A stretch of 64,000 nt of DNA from Providencia rettgeri (lineage in GTDB: Bacteria > Pseudomonadota > Gammaproteobacteria > Enterobacterales > Enterobacteriaceae): contig NZ_CP059348.1 of assembly GCF_013702265.1 (NCBI RefSeq), positions 3,658,001-3,722,000 on the forward strand, read 5' to 3'. Positions 28,454 through 37,350 of the stretch are shown piece by piece (position 1 is the first letter of the stretch; the number at the start of each line of letters is the position of its first letter). The notes beneath the pieces are model-generated. The model worked only from the letters and a program-made list of their open reading frames with translations. It searched no databases and was not told the origin of the DNA. The translations under genes were made by a program, and so were the position numbers.

Positions 28454-29354
28454 ATTGCCCTTCTTTTGCCGCCTTAAGCAACATATCAATCACATAGCGT
28501 GTTTTTGGCGGCATACTACGCCCTTTCGGCCACAGCAGATTAATCGGCGTTTCATAGCCTTCAGACTCTGGCAAAATACGCTGTAATTGCTGATTTTTAA
28601 GATAACTATCGACCAACCACAATGGTAACTGAGCAATCCCTTTTCCTTGAAGCACCGCTTGGAGCATCGCATCGCCATCAGCAAGTTCATAAAAAGGGCG
28701 TGGAGCATACTGGATGACGGATCCTTCTTCACATAAGCGCCAATAAAAAGGCGACCCTTGGCGAATACCCACAATACAGCGGTGATTTTCCAGCTCTTGA
28801 ATATTTTCAGGTTCCCCATATTTTTCAAGATACTCTGGCGATGCACACAAGATTTGATTCTGTTTTGCTAGCTGTCGCGCCACAAGATGGGCGCTATCCG
28901 GTAAAGGACCAATGCGCACCATCAAATCCAGGCCTTCTTCAAGCGCATCCACAAATTGCTCATTAAACGAAATGCTCAGCATCAATTGAGGTTGCTCATC
29001 CATCAGTTGCAACAAAATAGGCATAACGCATTTGCGCCCAAAAGCAGCGGGAAGATCCAGACGCAGCTTACCCATCAACGTGTTGGTATTGGCTTGGAGT
29101 TGTTGACCCGCCTTATCTAATAAATCCAGCGCTTCCGAGCACTCTTGGAAATAGCACTCTCCTTCCGTGGTCAACGAAATTCCCCGTGTGGTGCGGATTA
29201 ATAGGCTAACACCCAAATGTTCTTCGAGCTTAGTGACGCGCTTGCCAACGGCGGATTTGGTGATCCCTAAGCGCTCTGCCGCTTCCGTGAAACTCCCTGA
29301 TTGAACCGTCGCCACAAATGCAGTAATACCGGTGAGTGAATGGATGGGGATCAT
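28446..29354 (-). CDS. LysR-family transcriptional regulator
   Basis: 302 residues from MIPIHSLTGITAFVATVQSG. The N-terminal winged helix-turn-helix is FTEAAERLGITKSAVGKRVTKLEEHLG (about 20-46), followed by a linker helix and an effector-binding domain from about 90. Relatives with this SAVGKRV helix are DHA-type single-target regulators. An upstream ATG at 29411 would add 19 residues not typical of the family. It is convergent with the MFS gene, which may be its target, though LysR targets are usually divergent. Confidence 0.9.
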   Translation of the reverse strand: MIPIHSLTGITAFVATVQSGSFTEAAERLGITKSAVGKRVTKLEEHLGVSLLIRTTRGISLTTEGECYFQECSEALDLLDKAGQQLQANTNTLMGKLRLDLPAAFGRKCVMPILLQLMDEQPQLMLSISFNEQFVDALEEGLDLMVRIGPLPDSAHLVARQLAKQNQILCASPEYLEKYGEPENIQELENHRCIVGIRQGSPFYWRLCEEGSVIQYAPRPFYELADGDAMLQAVLQGKGIAQLPLWLVDSYLKNQQLQRILPESEGYETPINLLWPKGRSMPPKTRYVIDMLLKAAKEGQFN

Positions 29355-29498
29355 AATGCGCTTTTTAACCTCATCAACTGCTAGCCTGCTGCTTTTTTTC
29401 GATTGAATCATTCTAGAGCAAATCTCAATACCCTTAAATCAATCTCTAAATTTAATTAATTCCTGCCCTTTTGATATTCATATAAATTATTTTTTTCT

Positions 29499-29512
29499 TT
29501 GTTTTAAATCAA
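29499..29512 (+). promoter_or_regulatory. Probable FNR site upstream of nrdD
   Basis: TTGTTTTAAATCAA matches TTGAT-n4-ATCAA at nine of ten fixed positions. It lies about 165 bp before nrdD and fits anaerobic induction. The 321-bp gap between the LysR gene and nrdD otherwise holds the NrdR boxes and no gene. Confidence 0.7.
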
Positions 29513-29541
29513 ATTACCGTCAGCTAAAAAAAGGCAATATC

Positions 29542-29586
29542 CTACATATTGTGCTTTAATTAATTCACTAGACACTATATATAGTA
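29542..29586 (+). promoter_or_regulatory. Two NrdR boxes upstream of nrdD
   Basis: CTACATATTGTG (29542-29553) and CTATATATAGTA (29575-29586) match the NrdR core C-w-A-t-A-T-a-T-w-G-t-g. They are 33 bp apart, about three helical turns, as expected for paired NrdR boxes. This predicts dATP-responsive repression of nrdDG. Confidence 0.82.
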
Positions 29587-29675
29587 AAAATTCACATTTC
29601 TTTCACAGGGATGCCCCATACTGATAAAGGATCATGGACGCTATCGCCAGTCCTGTGAGGGATTAAATAAGGAGT

Positions 29676-31820
29676 ATGACAGTGAAAACGGTGGTTATAA
29701 AACGAGATGGTTGTCAGGTCAATTTTGATCTCCCACGCATTCAAGAAGCGGTGCGACGTGCAGCCGCTGCGGTGGACGTCAAAGATGATGATTATTGTCT
29801 GCAAGTTGCCACGGTTGTCTCTGAGCAGTTGTGCAATCGCGAAAAAGTAGATATCGCTGAGATCCAAGATGCTGTCGAAGACCAGCTCATGTCGGGGCCT
29901 TACAAGGATCTGGCTCGAGCCTATATTGAATACCGCCATGACAGAGACAGCGAACGCGAAAAACGCAGCCAACTTACTCACGAGATCCGCGGCCTAATTG
30001 AGCAAAGCAACTTATCCTTACTCAATGAAAATGCGAACAAAGACAGTAAGGTGATCCCAACCCAGCGTGATTTACTCGCAGGGATCGTTGCTAAGCATTA
30101 TGCAAAACAGCATATTTTGCCGCGCGATGTTGTACTTGCTCATGAAAAGGGTGAAATTCACTATCATGACCTCGATTATGCCCCATTCTTCCCGATGTTT
30201 AACTGTATGCTTATCGACCTTGATGGCATGTTAACCAACGGCTTTAAGATGGGAAATGCAGAAATCGAACCACCAAAATCCATTTCGACTGCCACTGCCG
30301 TTACTGCACAAATTATTGCCCAAGTGGCTAGCCATATTTATGGCGGCACCACGATTAACCGTATTGATGAAATTTTGGCGCCTTACGTGGCTATCAGCCA
30401 TGAAAAGCACTTAAAAGTGGCCAAAGAATGGGGAATTGCTGACGCTGAAGCTTACGCCCAAAGTCGCACTGAAAAAGAGTGTTACGATGCGTTCCAATCC
30501 TTAGAGTATGAAGTGAATACTCTGCATACCGCGAACGGGCAAACCCCCTTCGTCACCTTTGGCTTTGGATTAGGCACCTCCCAAGAAGCGCGACTGATCC
30601 AGCAATCGATTCTCAAAAACCGCATCGCGGGACTGGGCAAAAACCGCAAAACAGCCGTTTTCCCAAAACTCGTGTTTGCCATAAAAGATGGGCTGAACCA
30701 TAAATATGGCGATCCTAACTACGATATCAAACAGTTAGCCTTAGAATGCGCCAGCAAACGTATGTATCCAGATATCCTCAATTACGATCGCGTGGTTGAT
30801 GTCACTGGCTCCTTTAAAACACCGATGGGCTGCCGCAGTTTCTTGGGTGTTTATGAAGAAGATGGCAAACAAATTCACGATGGACGTAATAACCTCGGCG
30901 TGATCAGCCTGAATTTACCGCGTATCGCGCTGGAAGCTCAAGGTAGCGAAGAGGCATTTTGGGCACTTCTCGATGAGCGTTTAGCCATCGCCAGAAAAGC
31001 ATTAATGACCCGCATTGCGCGCTTAGAAAATGTCAAAGCTCGTGTCGCCCCTATCTTATATATGGAAGGTGCCTGCGGCGTTCGCTTAAAAGCCAATGAC
31101 AGCGTCGCGGAAATTTTCAAACATGGACGCGCTTCCATTTCATTGGGTTACATTGGGTTGCACGAAACCATCAATGCCCTATTTGGCACGCAAACTCATG
31201 TGTATGACAGCGAGCAATTACGCGAAAAAGCGGTCGCTATCGTCAACCGTCTACGCCAAGCCACTGACGAATGGAAAGCCCAAACAGGCTATGGTTTCAG
31301 CTTATACAGCACGCCGAGCGAAAATCTGTGCGACCGTTTCTGTCGCTTAGATACAGCTGAATTTGGCGTTATTGATGGCGTAACCGACAAAGGCTACTAC
31401 ACCAATAGCTTCCACTTAGATGTGGAAAAACAGGTTAATCCTTACGATAAAATCGATTTTGAACAGCCGTACCCGGCGCTCGCCAATGGCGGTTTTATCT
31501 GTTACGGCGAATACCCGAACTTACAGCACAACCTCAAAGCCCTCGAAGATGTCTGGGACTACAGCTATCAGCATGTTCCTTACTATGGCACCAACACGCC
31601 AATCGACGAATGCTATGATTGCGGTTTTTCCGGTGAATTTTCCTGTACTAGCAAAGGCTTTACCTGCCCAGCTTGCGGCAACCACGATACTAACCGTGTT
31701 TCCGTGATCCGCCGTGTCTGTGGCTACTTAGGCAGCCCAGATGCACGACCGTTTAATGCGGGTAAGCAAGAGGAAGTGAAGCGCCGTATCAAGCACTTGG
31801 GTAATGGACAGCTCGGTTAA
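29676..31820 (+). CDS. nrdD: Anaerobic ribonucleoside-triphosphate reductase NrdD
   Basis: Class III glycyl-radical enzyme that makes dNTPs without oxygen. It has 714 residues (E. coli 712). The N-terminal ATP cone spans about 4-95, the barrel has the catalytic cysteines (including MGCRSFLG), and the C-terminal zinc site has two C-x2-C pairs (CYDCG and CPACG). The glycyl-radical segment is RRVCGYLGSP, with Gly in VCGYLG. ATG 29676 follows AAGGAGT. Activated by NrdG, coded 15 bp downstream. Confidence 0.98.
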   Translation: MTVKTVVIKRDGCQVNFDLPRIQEAVRRAAAAVDVKDDDYCLQVATVVSEQLCNREKVDIAEIQDAVEDQLMSGPYKDLARAYIEYRHDRDSEREKRSQLTHEIRGLIEQSNLSLLNENANKDSKVIPTQRDLLAGIVAKHYAKQHILPRDVVLAHEKGEIHYHDLDYAPFFPMFNCMLIDLDGMLTNGFKMGNAEIEPPKSISTATAVTAQIIAQVASHIYGGTTINRIDEILAPYVAISHEKHLKVAKEWGIADAEAYAQSRTEKECYDAFQSLEYEVNTLHTANGQTPFVTFGFGLGTSQEARLIQQSILKNRIAGLGKNRKTAVFPKLVFAIKDGLNHKYGDPNYDIKQLALECASKRMYPDILNYDRVVDVTGSFKTPMGCRSFLGVYEEDGKQIHDGRNNLGVISLNLPRIALEAQGSEEAFWALLDERLAIARKALMTRIARLENVKARVAPILYMEGACGVRLKANDSVAEIFKHGRASISLGYIGLHETINALFGTQTHVYDSEQLREKAVAIVNRLRQATDEWKAQTGYGFSLYSTPSENLCDRFCRLDTAEFGVIDGVTDKGYYTNSFHLDVEKQVNPYDKIDFEQPYPALANGGFICYGEYPNLQHNLKALEDVWDYSYQHVPYYGTNTPIDECYDCGFSGEFSCTSKGFTCPACGNHDTNRVSVIRRVCGYLGSPDARPFNAGKQEEVKRRIKHLGNGQLG

Positions 31821-31835
31821 CAGCGGATAAATGCC

Positions 31836-32300
31836 ATGAATTATCACCAATATTATCCTGTGGATGTGGTTAATGGACCCGGTACCCGCTGCACATTATT
31901 TGTCTCGGGCTGCGTTCATCAGTGCCGAGGCTGCTATAACCAAAGCACATGGCGAGTGGATTCCGGTATCCCTTTTACTCAAGAGATGGAAGACCAAATT
32001 ATCCAAGATTTGCAAGATACGCGTATTCGCCGCCAAGGGCTCTCCCTCTCAGGGGGGGATCCTTTGCATCCTGCCAACTTGCCTGCCATTCTAGCGTTAG
32101 TGAAGCGAGTGAAAGCCGTCTGTCCAGATAAGGATATCTGGATGTGGACAGGCTATAAATTGGATGAGTTGGCACTAGAACAGCAAAAAGTGGTGAGTTT
32201 GATCAATACATTGATTGATGGAAAGTTTGAACAAGAACGGTATGACCCCGCGCTGCTATGGCGCGGTAGCAGTAACCAAGTTATTCATCGACTGCGTTAA
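31836..32300 (+). CDS. nrdG: NrdD-activating radical-SAM protein NrdG
   Basis: Generates the glycyl radical on NrdD using S-adenosylmethionine and a 4Fe-4S cluster. It has 154 residues. The radical-SAM cluster motif is C-x3-C-x2-C in SGCVHQCRGCYN (about 26-37), and the glycine-rich SAM motif is LSLSGGDPLHP (about 68-78). Usual nrdDG operon. Confidence 0.98.
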   Translation: MNYHQYYPVDVVNGPGTRCTLFVSGCVHQCRGCYNQSTWRVDSGIPFTQEMEDQIIQDLQDTRIRRQGLSLSGGDPLHPANLPAILALVKRVKAVCPDKDIWMWTGYKLDELALEQQKVVSLINTLIDGKFEQERYDPALLWRGSSNQVIHRLR

Positions 32301-32312
32301 GCTTCACGCGAC

Positions 32313-32750
32313 CTAAGCTTCATGTAACCAATGTAATTTGGTACCAAACCCCAGCGTGTTATCCACCATTTTCACCGTCTGTAATTGGAGCTGCCAAATC
32401 GGCAGCTTCGCCTCTAAGGCGACAGGAAATCGCTGGCAATAAAATGCTTTCTGTACATCCGCTTCTTCATCAGCAAATTGGCGAATTTCTCCCACAAATT
32501 GAATACCTTGAATTTTGCCCACTTGCTTAGTTTGTGCAGAGATCGTTCCTGCCACACGAGGATTTTCCTGCATTAATTGACCGTGCTGCGAATCGGGGGA
32601 TGTCATAAAAACCAAACGCATATTTTGGCGGTCAAAGGCGTAGTAGCAACTGGCAGCCCAAATATCATCTTGGTGAGAGGTAAACAGAGAAAAAACGTGT
32701 TGGCGAGCAATATAGCGCTGGATATGTTGTAAGGTGTTTTCGGGTGTCAT
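32313..32750 (-). CDS. yhbP: YhbP family (UPF0306) FMN-binding-fold protein
   Basis: 145 residues resembling E. coli YhbP, a pyridoxamine-5'-phosphate-oxidase-like split barrel of unknown function. Matching blocks are ARQHVFSLFT, GTISAQTKQVGKIQGIQFVGEIR and the conserved end DNTLGFGTKLHWL. It is convergent with nrdG (12-bp gap). In E. coli it belongs to the yhbP-yhbQ-yhbS-yhbT cluster; here an ERIC element and a BhsA-like gene separate it from yhbQ. Confidence 0.88.
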   Translation of the reverse strand: MTPENTLQHIQRYIARQHVFSLFTSHQDDIWAASCYYAFDRQNMRLVFMTSPDSQHGQLMQENPRVAGTISAQTKQVGKIQGIQFVGEIRQFADEEADVQKAFYCQRFPVALEAKLPIWQLQLQTVKMVDNTLGFGTKLHWLHEA

Positions 32751-32944
32751 TGCGAATGTCCATGTTAGACCGTTCAGAACACGCCCATAAAAATGGCTGG
32801 GCGTGCTTAAGCTGTTCTGAACGTTATCTGTACTTAGTTCGCACTACTATAACTTACTCATTCGAATTGCACCTAACATAAGGTTCTATATCAACAATGC
32901 TAGCATTCGAAGCTACTAATACTTCCCCTCTAATCCCTCTCGCT

Positions 32945-33071
32945 TTTACTCTAAATAATTCGAGTTGCAGCTAGGCGGCAAGCGAACGAGTCGCTAGGAG
33001 CATACACTAGTATGTGACTAGTGGGAGTGAACGCAGCCAACAACGCTGCGGCTCGAAGTATGACGAGTAAA
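32945..33071. repeat. ERIC element, 127 bp
   Basis: Full-length imperfect palindrome. The left end TACTCTAAATAATTCGAGTTG mirrors the right end CTCGAAGTATGACGAGTA. The core GAGCATACACTAGTATGTGAC and the block GTGAACGCAGCCAAC match the ERIC consensus. It ends 2 bp before the stop codon of the BhsA-like gene, so that gene's transcript runs into it. The rest of the 322-bp gap holds nothing else I can name. Confidence 0.88.
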
Positions 33072-33072
33072 A

Positions 33073-33324
33073 TTATTTATAAATCGCTGCGGTACCATTC
33101 ATCTCATTCTCACCGCTTGCAGAAATCACACGGAAAGATTTTGCGCCAGCTTCATCAGCTTTTTTGGCTAATTGTGCAGTCAGGTCATTTACACTTGCAG
33201 CACCACTTACAGACACATAACCAACTGCTGGCTCACTAGCTTGTCTAACTTCTTCAGCCGCCATTGAGCCAAATGATACAGCACCTAAAGCTAAAGCAGC
33301 AGCAAATAATGTTGATTTTTTCAT
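33073..33324 (-). CDS. BhsA/McbA-like small periplasmic stress protein (DUF1471)
   Basis: 83 residues: signal peptide MKKSTLFAAALALGAVSFGSMA, then a 60-residue DUF1471 domain with VGYVSVSGAASVNDLTAQLAKKADEAGAKSFRVIS and the final NGTAAIYK. Relatives affect outer-membrane permeability, stress tolerance and biofilm in E. coli. ATG 33324 follows GAGGAAG. Its 3' end abuts an ERIC element. Which member of the YhcN/BhsA family it is cannot be settled. Confidence 0.88.
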   Translation of the reverse strand: MKKSTLFAAALALGAVSFGSMAAEEVRQASEPAVGYVSVSGAASVNDLTAQLAKKADEAGAKSFRVISASGENEMNGTAAIYK

Positions 33325-33624
33325 GGTAAACTTCCTCATTGTATGTTTGATATTTACAGGGGTTTTTTCGTGTTCCCCTGTGATATGGATCATACTATGC
33401 CCTTTATTTTGAGATGAAAATTAGCTAATTTTGCTATAGTTATTCAAATTAATTGAACAATAACCTATATTGAGGTTACAAATTTGTGACAGGTTTATAT
33501 CATTTTTTATTTATAATTTAGTATGTTATAAACTTTATGATCCGCGAGAAAATTCGCTGGAAGCCAACTAAATTCTCCTTATAAATCAGCACAGAATGCT
33601 AAATTCAATAACAAGAAAAACAAA

Positions 33625-33933
33625 ATGACACAGCAAAATTGGTCGCTTTACTTAATTCGGCAGAAAAATAACGCGTTATATTGTGGGATCACCACCGATG
33701 TTCAGCGGCGTTTTCAACAGCATGAAGCGGGAACAGGTGCCAAGGCACTAAAAGGTAAAACACCTTTGACCCTCGTTTTTCATTGTACTGCGGGGGATCG
33801 TTCTGAAGCGTCTCAATTAGAATATCGAGTTAAGCAATTGAGTAAGCAGGCAAAAGAAAGGCTGGTCACTGACCAGCCTGATGATTTACAGCATTATTTA
33901 GCGGCTTACACATTGTCAAAATGCGATGAGTAA
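33625..33933 (+). CDS. yhbQ: GIY-YIG nuclease-fold protein YhbQ
   Basis: 102 residues with a single GIY-YIG domain. The two strands are WSLYLIR and [20 protein letters not shown] (the LYL and YCG positions correspond to GIY and YIG). Arg and His residues of the catalytic helix follow, and [11 protein letters not shown] and [10 protein letters not shown] are also conserved. E. coli YhbQ has been linked to DNA repair-type nuclease activity; the exact substrate is unclear. Its last 28 bp overlap the convergent yhbS. Confidence 0.9.
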   Translation: MTQQNWSLYLIRQKNNALYCGITTDVQRRFQQHEAGTGAKALKGKTPLTLVFHCTAGDRSEASQLEYRVKQLSKQAKERLVTDQPDDLQHYLAAYTLSKCDE

Positions 33934-34409
33934 GTGACTTCACCTTTATGCTGGTCAATGGCGCCATTTTCGAGTCCGTAGACAAGAAAATGTTTCTGTA
34001 GACTTGGCCATTGGCAACGTAATTCATGGTTGGAAGCGGGTTCGAAACCAAAACGCCCGTAGTAACCCTCATCACCGAGAACGACGACAGCCCCATAACC
34101 AAATTCATTTAGGCTATCTAACCCTTCATAAACCAATTTTTCCGCGATACCTTGGCCTTGATAGGCTTTTTTAACGGCTAATGGGGCAAGTCCTACCCAT
34201 TGAACATCTTCACCATTCACATCAACCGGGGTAAACCCGACATAGCCAATAACTTCGCCGTCATCGTTGGTCGCCACCACACCGAGGGTCAGTAACCCAT
34301 CTTCACGCAGGTGCTGAACAAGATCTGCCTCCCCTTCAGTTGGGAAGGTTTCACGTAATAGCGTGTCGATACCCATGGCATCAACCGGGATTTCTACACG
34401 TATCAGCAT
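33906..34409 (-). CDS. yhbS: GNAT N-acetyltransferase YhbS
   Basis: 167 residues. The acetyl-CoA loop is [19 protein letters not shown] (Q-G-x-G-I-A, about 88-106), followed by [18 protein letters not shown], typical of the YhbS group. The substrate is uncertain. The start overlaps ubiT by 7 bp; it is the second gene of a ubiT-yhbS operon, as in E. coli. Confidence 0.9.
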   Translation of the reverse strand: MLIRVEIPVDAMGIDTLLRETFPTEGEADLVQHLREDGLLTLGVVATNDDGEVIGYVGFTPVDVNGEDVQWVGLAPLAVKKAYQGQGIAEKLVYEGLDSLNEFGYGAVVVLGDEGYYGRFGFEPASNHELRCQWPSLQKHFLVYGLENGAIDQHKGEVTYSSHFDNV

Positions 34410-34966
34410 GAGGTTAACACAGGCGTTTTATGCTCTGCGTCCTCACTGTCTTGCACTGATTTAATCACATCAGCGAGCTGTAATAGACCAAAGCGCAGCG
34501 GCGCAGGCATATTTTCAATTTCGAAGGCATCCATCAGGTTTTTAACATACAAACCTAATTCAGTATCCCCTTCAATCACCAAACGGCGTTGGAAAAAGAG
34601 CGTATCGGGATCTTCTTTGCGGGCTGCGATCAATACCAGATCATTGGCATTGCCGCTGACACTGACATCCGGTTCAGCCTGCTTTTGTACCACCAGCTGA
34701 CCGTCTTGTAAGCTGATAAACCAAACAAGCTCTAAATCTCGGATCTCAACTTTCAGCCATTTCCCTTCCAGAAAATCGAGTTCGCCTTCTTTAACAGATT
34801 CACGAAACTGCCAACTTAATAGTTGTTCGAGTATTTGACGCTGTACGACAAATGGGGTCACTTTCAATGGAAACTTCAAAAATGAAGGGCCTTGAGTGAT
34901 CAGTTGAGAACGAATTTTACCAAACACAGTACTAACTCCCGTATCAATTATCTGTCCACCACGCAT
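34403..34966 (-). CDS. ubiT: Anaerobic ubiquinone biosynthesis accessory factor UbiT
   Basis: SCP2-domain lipid carrier needed with UbiU and UbiV for oxygen-independent ubiquinone synthesis. It has 187 residues. Conserved blocks are FPLKVTPFVVQRQILEQLLSWQFR, VSVSGNANDLVLIAARKEDPDTLFFQRRL and VIEGDTELGLYVKNLMDA. The N-terminus to about residue 14 is variable, so the exact start is less sure. Divergent from ubiUV. Confidence 0.93.
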   Translation of the reverse strand: MRGGQIIDTGVSTVFGKIRSQLITQGPSFLKFPLKVTPFVVQRQILEQLLSWQFRESVKEGELDFLEGKWLKVEIRDLELVWFISLQDGQLVVQKQAEPDVSVSGNANDLVLIAARKEDPDTLFFQRRLVIEGDTELGLYVKNLMDAFEIENMPAPLRFGLLQLADVIKSVQDSEDAEHKTPVLTSC

Positions 34967-35307
34967 AACTACTGGTTAAAGCAGCCGCTTGGACAATTTT
35001 AATACCTATAATGACTAAGATTATAGATAACATTGATGTGTAGATGTAAAGATAGTCAGAGATATATCGTTATTTATCCGATATAAGGACATATTTTGCC
35101 AAAAAATAACGTGATGATACCGATCCTATATCAATCTTTATCCATCTCGCCAATATTTATTTCCAATAATCTCTACACTTTTATAATAGTCACGAAATAA
35201 CTATCTCGCCTACAACATTCCAAGCTTCTCTGCGCTAAATCAAAACCTCTACCAGACCCCTTGTCTAGAATGATCAATTGCTAAATTTTTATACAGAGAA
35301 AAAGCTA
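34967..35307. other. A+T-rich gap between ubiT and ubiU
   Basis: A 341-bp divergent intergenic region. No gene or RNA is seen. TAGAAT at 35266-35271 is a possible -10 box for ubiU. ATCAA at 35239-35243 could be the right half of a degenerate FNR site (35230-35243), centred about 41.5 bp before the inferred start. Confidence 0.4.
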
Positions 35308-36303
35308 ATGGAATTACTCTGCCCTGCGGGGAATTTACCTGCCTTAAAAGCTGCTGTTGATAATGGTGCCGATGCGGTGTACATCGGACTCAAAAATGAT
35401 ACTAACGCGCGTCATTTTGCAGGTTTGAATTTTACGGAAAAAAATCTGCATGAAGCAGAGCGTTATATCCACCAGCGTAAACGTAAATTGCATATTGCGA
35501 TAAATACCTTCGCTCACCCTGATGGTTATCAACGCTGGCAAAACTCTGTTGATTTGGCGGCTGACTTAGGAGCCGATGCTCTGATCCTCGCCGATATAGC
35601 GATGTTAGAGTACGCGGCCAATAAATACCCGCATATTGAGCGCCATGTTTCTGTGCAAGCTTCCGCGACCAACACGGAAGCCATTCGTTTCTATCAGCGT
35701 AACTTTCAGGTACATCGCGTGGTGCTTCCTCGCGTGTTATCCATTCACCAAGTTAAACAACTCGCCAAAACCAGTCCTGTACCGCTGGAAGTGTTTGCTT
35801 TTGGTAGCTTGTGCATTATGGCTGAAGGCCGCTGCTATCTTTCTTCCTACTTAACGGGAGAATCACCGAATACCGTCGGCGCTTGTTCTCCTGCACGTTT
35901 TGTTCGCTGGCAACAGACTGAAAATGGCATGGAATCCCGCCTCAATGATGTGCTGATCGACAGCTACCAAAAAAATGAAAATGCCGGTTATCCAACCCTG
36001 TGTAAAGGGCGCTATGTGGTGGATGAGCAGAAATACCATGTTCTTGAAGAGCCTACCAGTCTCAATACCATTGAGCTGCTACCTGAGCTAATGAGTGCCA
36101 ATATCGCTTCAGTAAAAATTGAAGGTCGTCAACGCAGCCCTGCCTATGTCACCCAAGTGACCAAGATTTGGCGTCAGGCAATCAATCGCTATAAATCCAA
36201 TCCAGACGGTTTTGTGACGGATCCTAGATGGCTCAAAGCCCTTGGCGACCTTTCTGAAGGTAGCCAAACCACCCTTGGTGCGTATCACCGTAAATGGCAA
36301 TAA
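35308..36303 (+). CDS. ubiU: Peptidase U32-family protein UbiU
   Basis: Forms an iron-sulphur heterodimer with UbiV for oxygen-independent hydroxylation in ubiquinone synthesis. It has 331 residues, equal to E. coli, from MELLCPAGNLPALKAAVDNG. The cluster cysteines are expected in FGSLCIMAEGRCYLSSY, GACSPARF and TLCKGRY. ATG 35308 was chosen over an upstream TTG because the family begins MELLCPAG. ubiV follows after 42 bp. Confidence 0.96.
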   Translation: MELLCPAGNLPALKAAVDNGADAVYIGLKNDTNARHFAGLNFTEKNLHEAERYIHQRKRKLHIAINTFAHPDGYQRWQNSVDLAADLGADALILADIAMLEYAANKYPHIERHVSVQASATNTEAIRFYQRNFQVHRVVLPRVLSIHQVKQLAKTSPVPLEVFAFGSLCIMAEGRCYLSSYLTGESPNTVGACSPARFVRWQQTENGMESRLNDVLIDSYQKNENAGYPTLCKGRYVVDEQKYHVLEEPTSLNTIELLPELMSANIASVKIEGRQRSPAYVTQVTKIWRQAINRYKSNPDGFVTDPRWLKALGDLSEGSQTTLGAYHRKWQ

Positions 36304-36345
36304 CTGGCACACATCATTCATCAGCATGGATTAATGGGTAACATA

Positions 36346-37221
36346 ATGAAATATGCATTAGGCTCAGTACTGTATTACTGGCCAACATCAACCTTACAGG
36401 ATTTTTATCAGCAGGCAGCAGACAGTGACGCGGATATTATTTATCTCGGGGAGACGGTATGTAGCAAGCGCCGTGATATGAAACCCAATGACTGGATTGA
36501 GCTTGCTAAGCAGCTAGCGGGAAGCGGTAAACAAATTATTCTCAGCACCCTTGCGCTGTTACAAGCGCCCTCCGAGCTGAAAGAAATCAGTAAGTTAGTC
36601 GATAATGGTGAGTTTTTGATTGAAGCGCACGATTTTGGTGTCGTCAACATGCTGGCAGAGCGCAAATTGCCTTTTGTGGCAGGTCATGGGCTTAACTGTT
36701 ATAACGCCCCCTCACTGAATATTTTGCTACGCCAAGGCATGATGCGCTGGTGTATGCCCGTTGAGCTTTCCCGTGACTGGCTGGTGAATTTGCTCAATCA
36801 ATGTGAAGAGTTAGGTATTCGCGATAAGTTTGAAGTAGAGGTTTTCAGCTACGGTCACCTACCACTGGCTTATTCTGCCCGCTGTTTTACCGCTCGTTCG
36901 GAAAACCGCCAAAAAGATGAGTGTGAAACCTGCTGCATTAATTACCCGCAAGGACGCAAAGTGATGTCACAGGAACAACAGCAAGTGTTCACGCTTAATG
37001 GCATCCAAACCCTGAGCGGCTACTGCTATAACTTAGGTAACGATATTTCGTCCATGCAGGATTTGGTGGATATTGTGCGGGTTTCCCCTGAAAGCCTTGA
37101 GTCCCTCGATGTGATTAGGCAGTTTAAAGCCAACCAATACGGGCAGTCCCCACTTCTCATTCCCGACCAAAGCTGTAATGGCTATTGGCGTAATATTGCC
37201 GGATTAACCCTAGAGGCGTGA
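36346..37221 (+). CDS. ubiV: Peptidase U32-family protein UbiV
   Basis: Partner of UbiU in anaerobic ubiquinone synthesis. It has 291 residues from MKYALGSVLYYWP. The cluster cysteines lie in YSARCFTARSENRQKDECETCCINYP (C, then C-x2-C-C) and further upstream. ATG 36334 would add four residues; 36346 matches E. coli. Its 3' end is unusual: the last 54 bp recur, decayed, at 40096-40148 beyond an inserted effector cassette. Confidence 0.95.
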   Translation: MKYALGSVLYYWPTSTLQDFYQQAADSDADIIYLGETVCSKRRDMKPNDWIELAKQLAGSGKQIILSTLALLQAPSELKEISKLVDNGEFLIEAHDFGVVNMLAERKLPFVAGHGLNCYNAPSLNILLRQGMMRWCMPVELSRDWLVNLLNQCEELGIRDKFEVEVFSYGHLPLAYSARCFTARSENRQKDECETCCINYPQGRKVMSQEQQQVFTLNGIQTLSGYCYNLGNDISSMQDLVDIVRVSPESLESLDVIRQFKANQYGQSPLLIPDQSCNGYWRNIAGLTLEA

Positions 37222-37318
37222 TGGGCTTTTGTCTATTTTGACTTGATGAGCTGTGATTAGTCTTATTCTTTAAGTTAAATTTAAGTTCACCATTGAAAAT
37301 TTAAGTTAAGTATAAAAT

Positions 37319-37350
37319 AATCAGTCCTCCATTATGGATGAGGACTGATT
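37319..37350 (+). promoter_or_regulatory. Perfect hairpin enclosing the PAAR gene ribosome site
   Basis: AATCAGTCCTC (37319-37329) and GAGGACTGATT (37340-37350) form an 11-bp perfect stem with a 10-nt loop that ends directly at the PAAR ATG. The ribosome site GAGGA is in the 3' arm. Upstream are a TATAAA (37311-37316) and three TTAAGTT repeats (37270, 37281 and 37301). In RNA this would mask the start site; as DNA it could be an operator. Confidence 0.65.
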
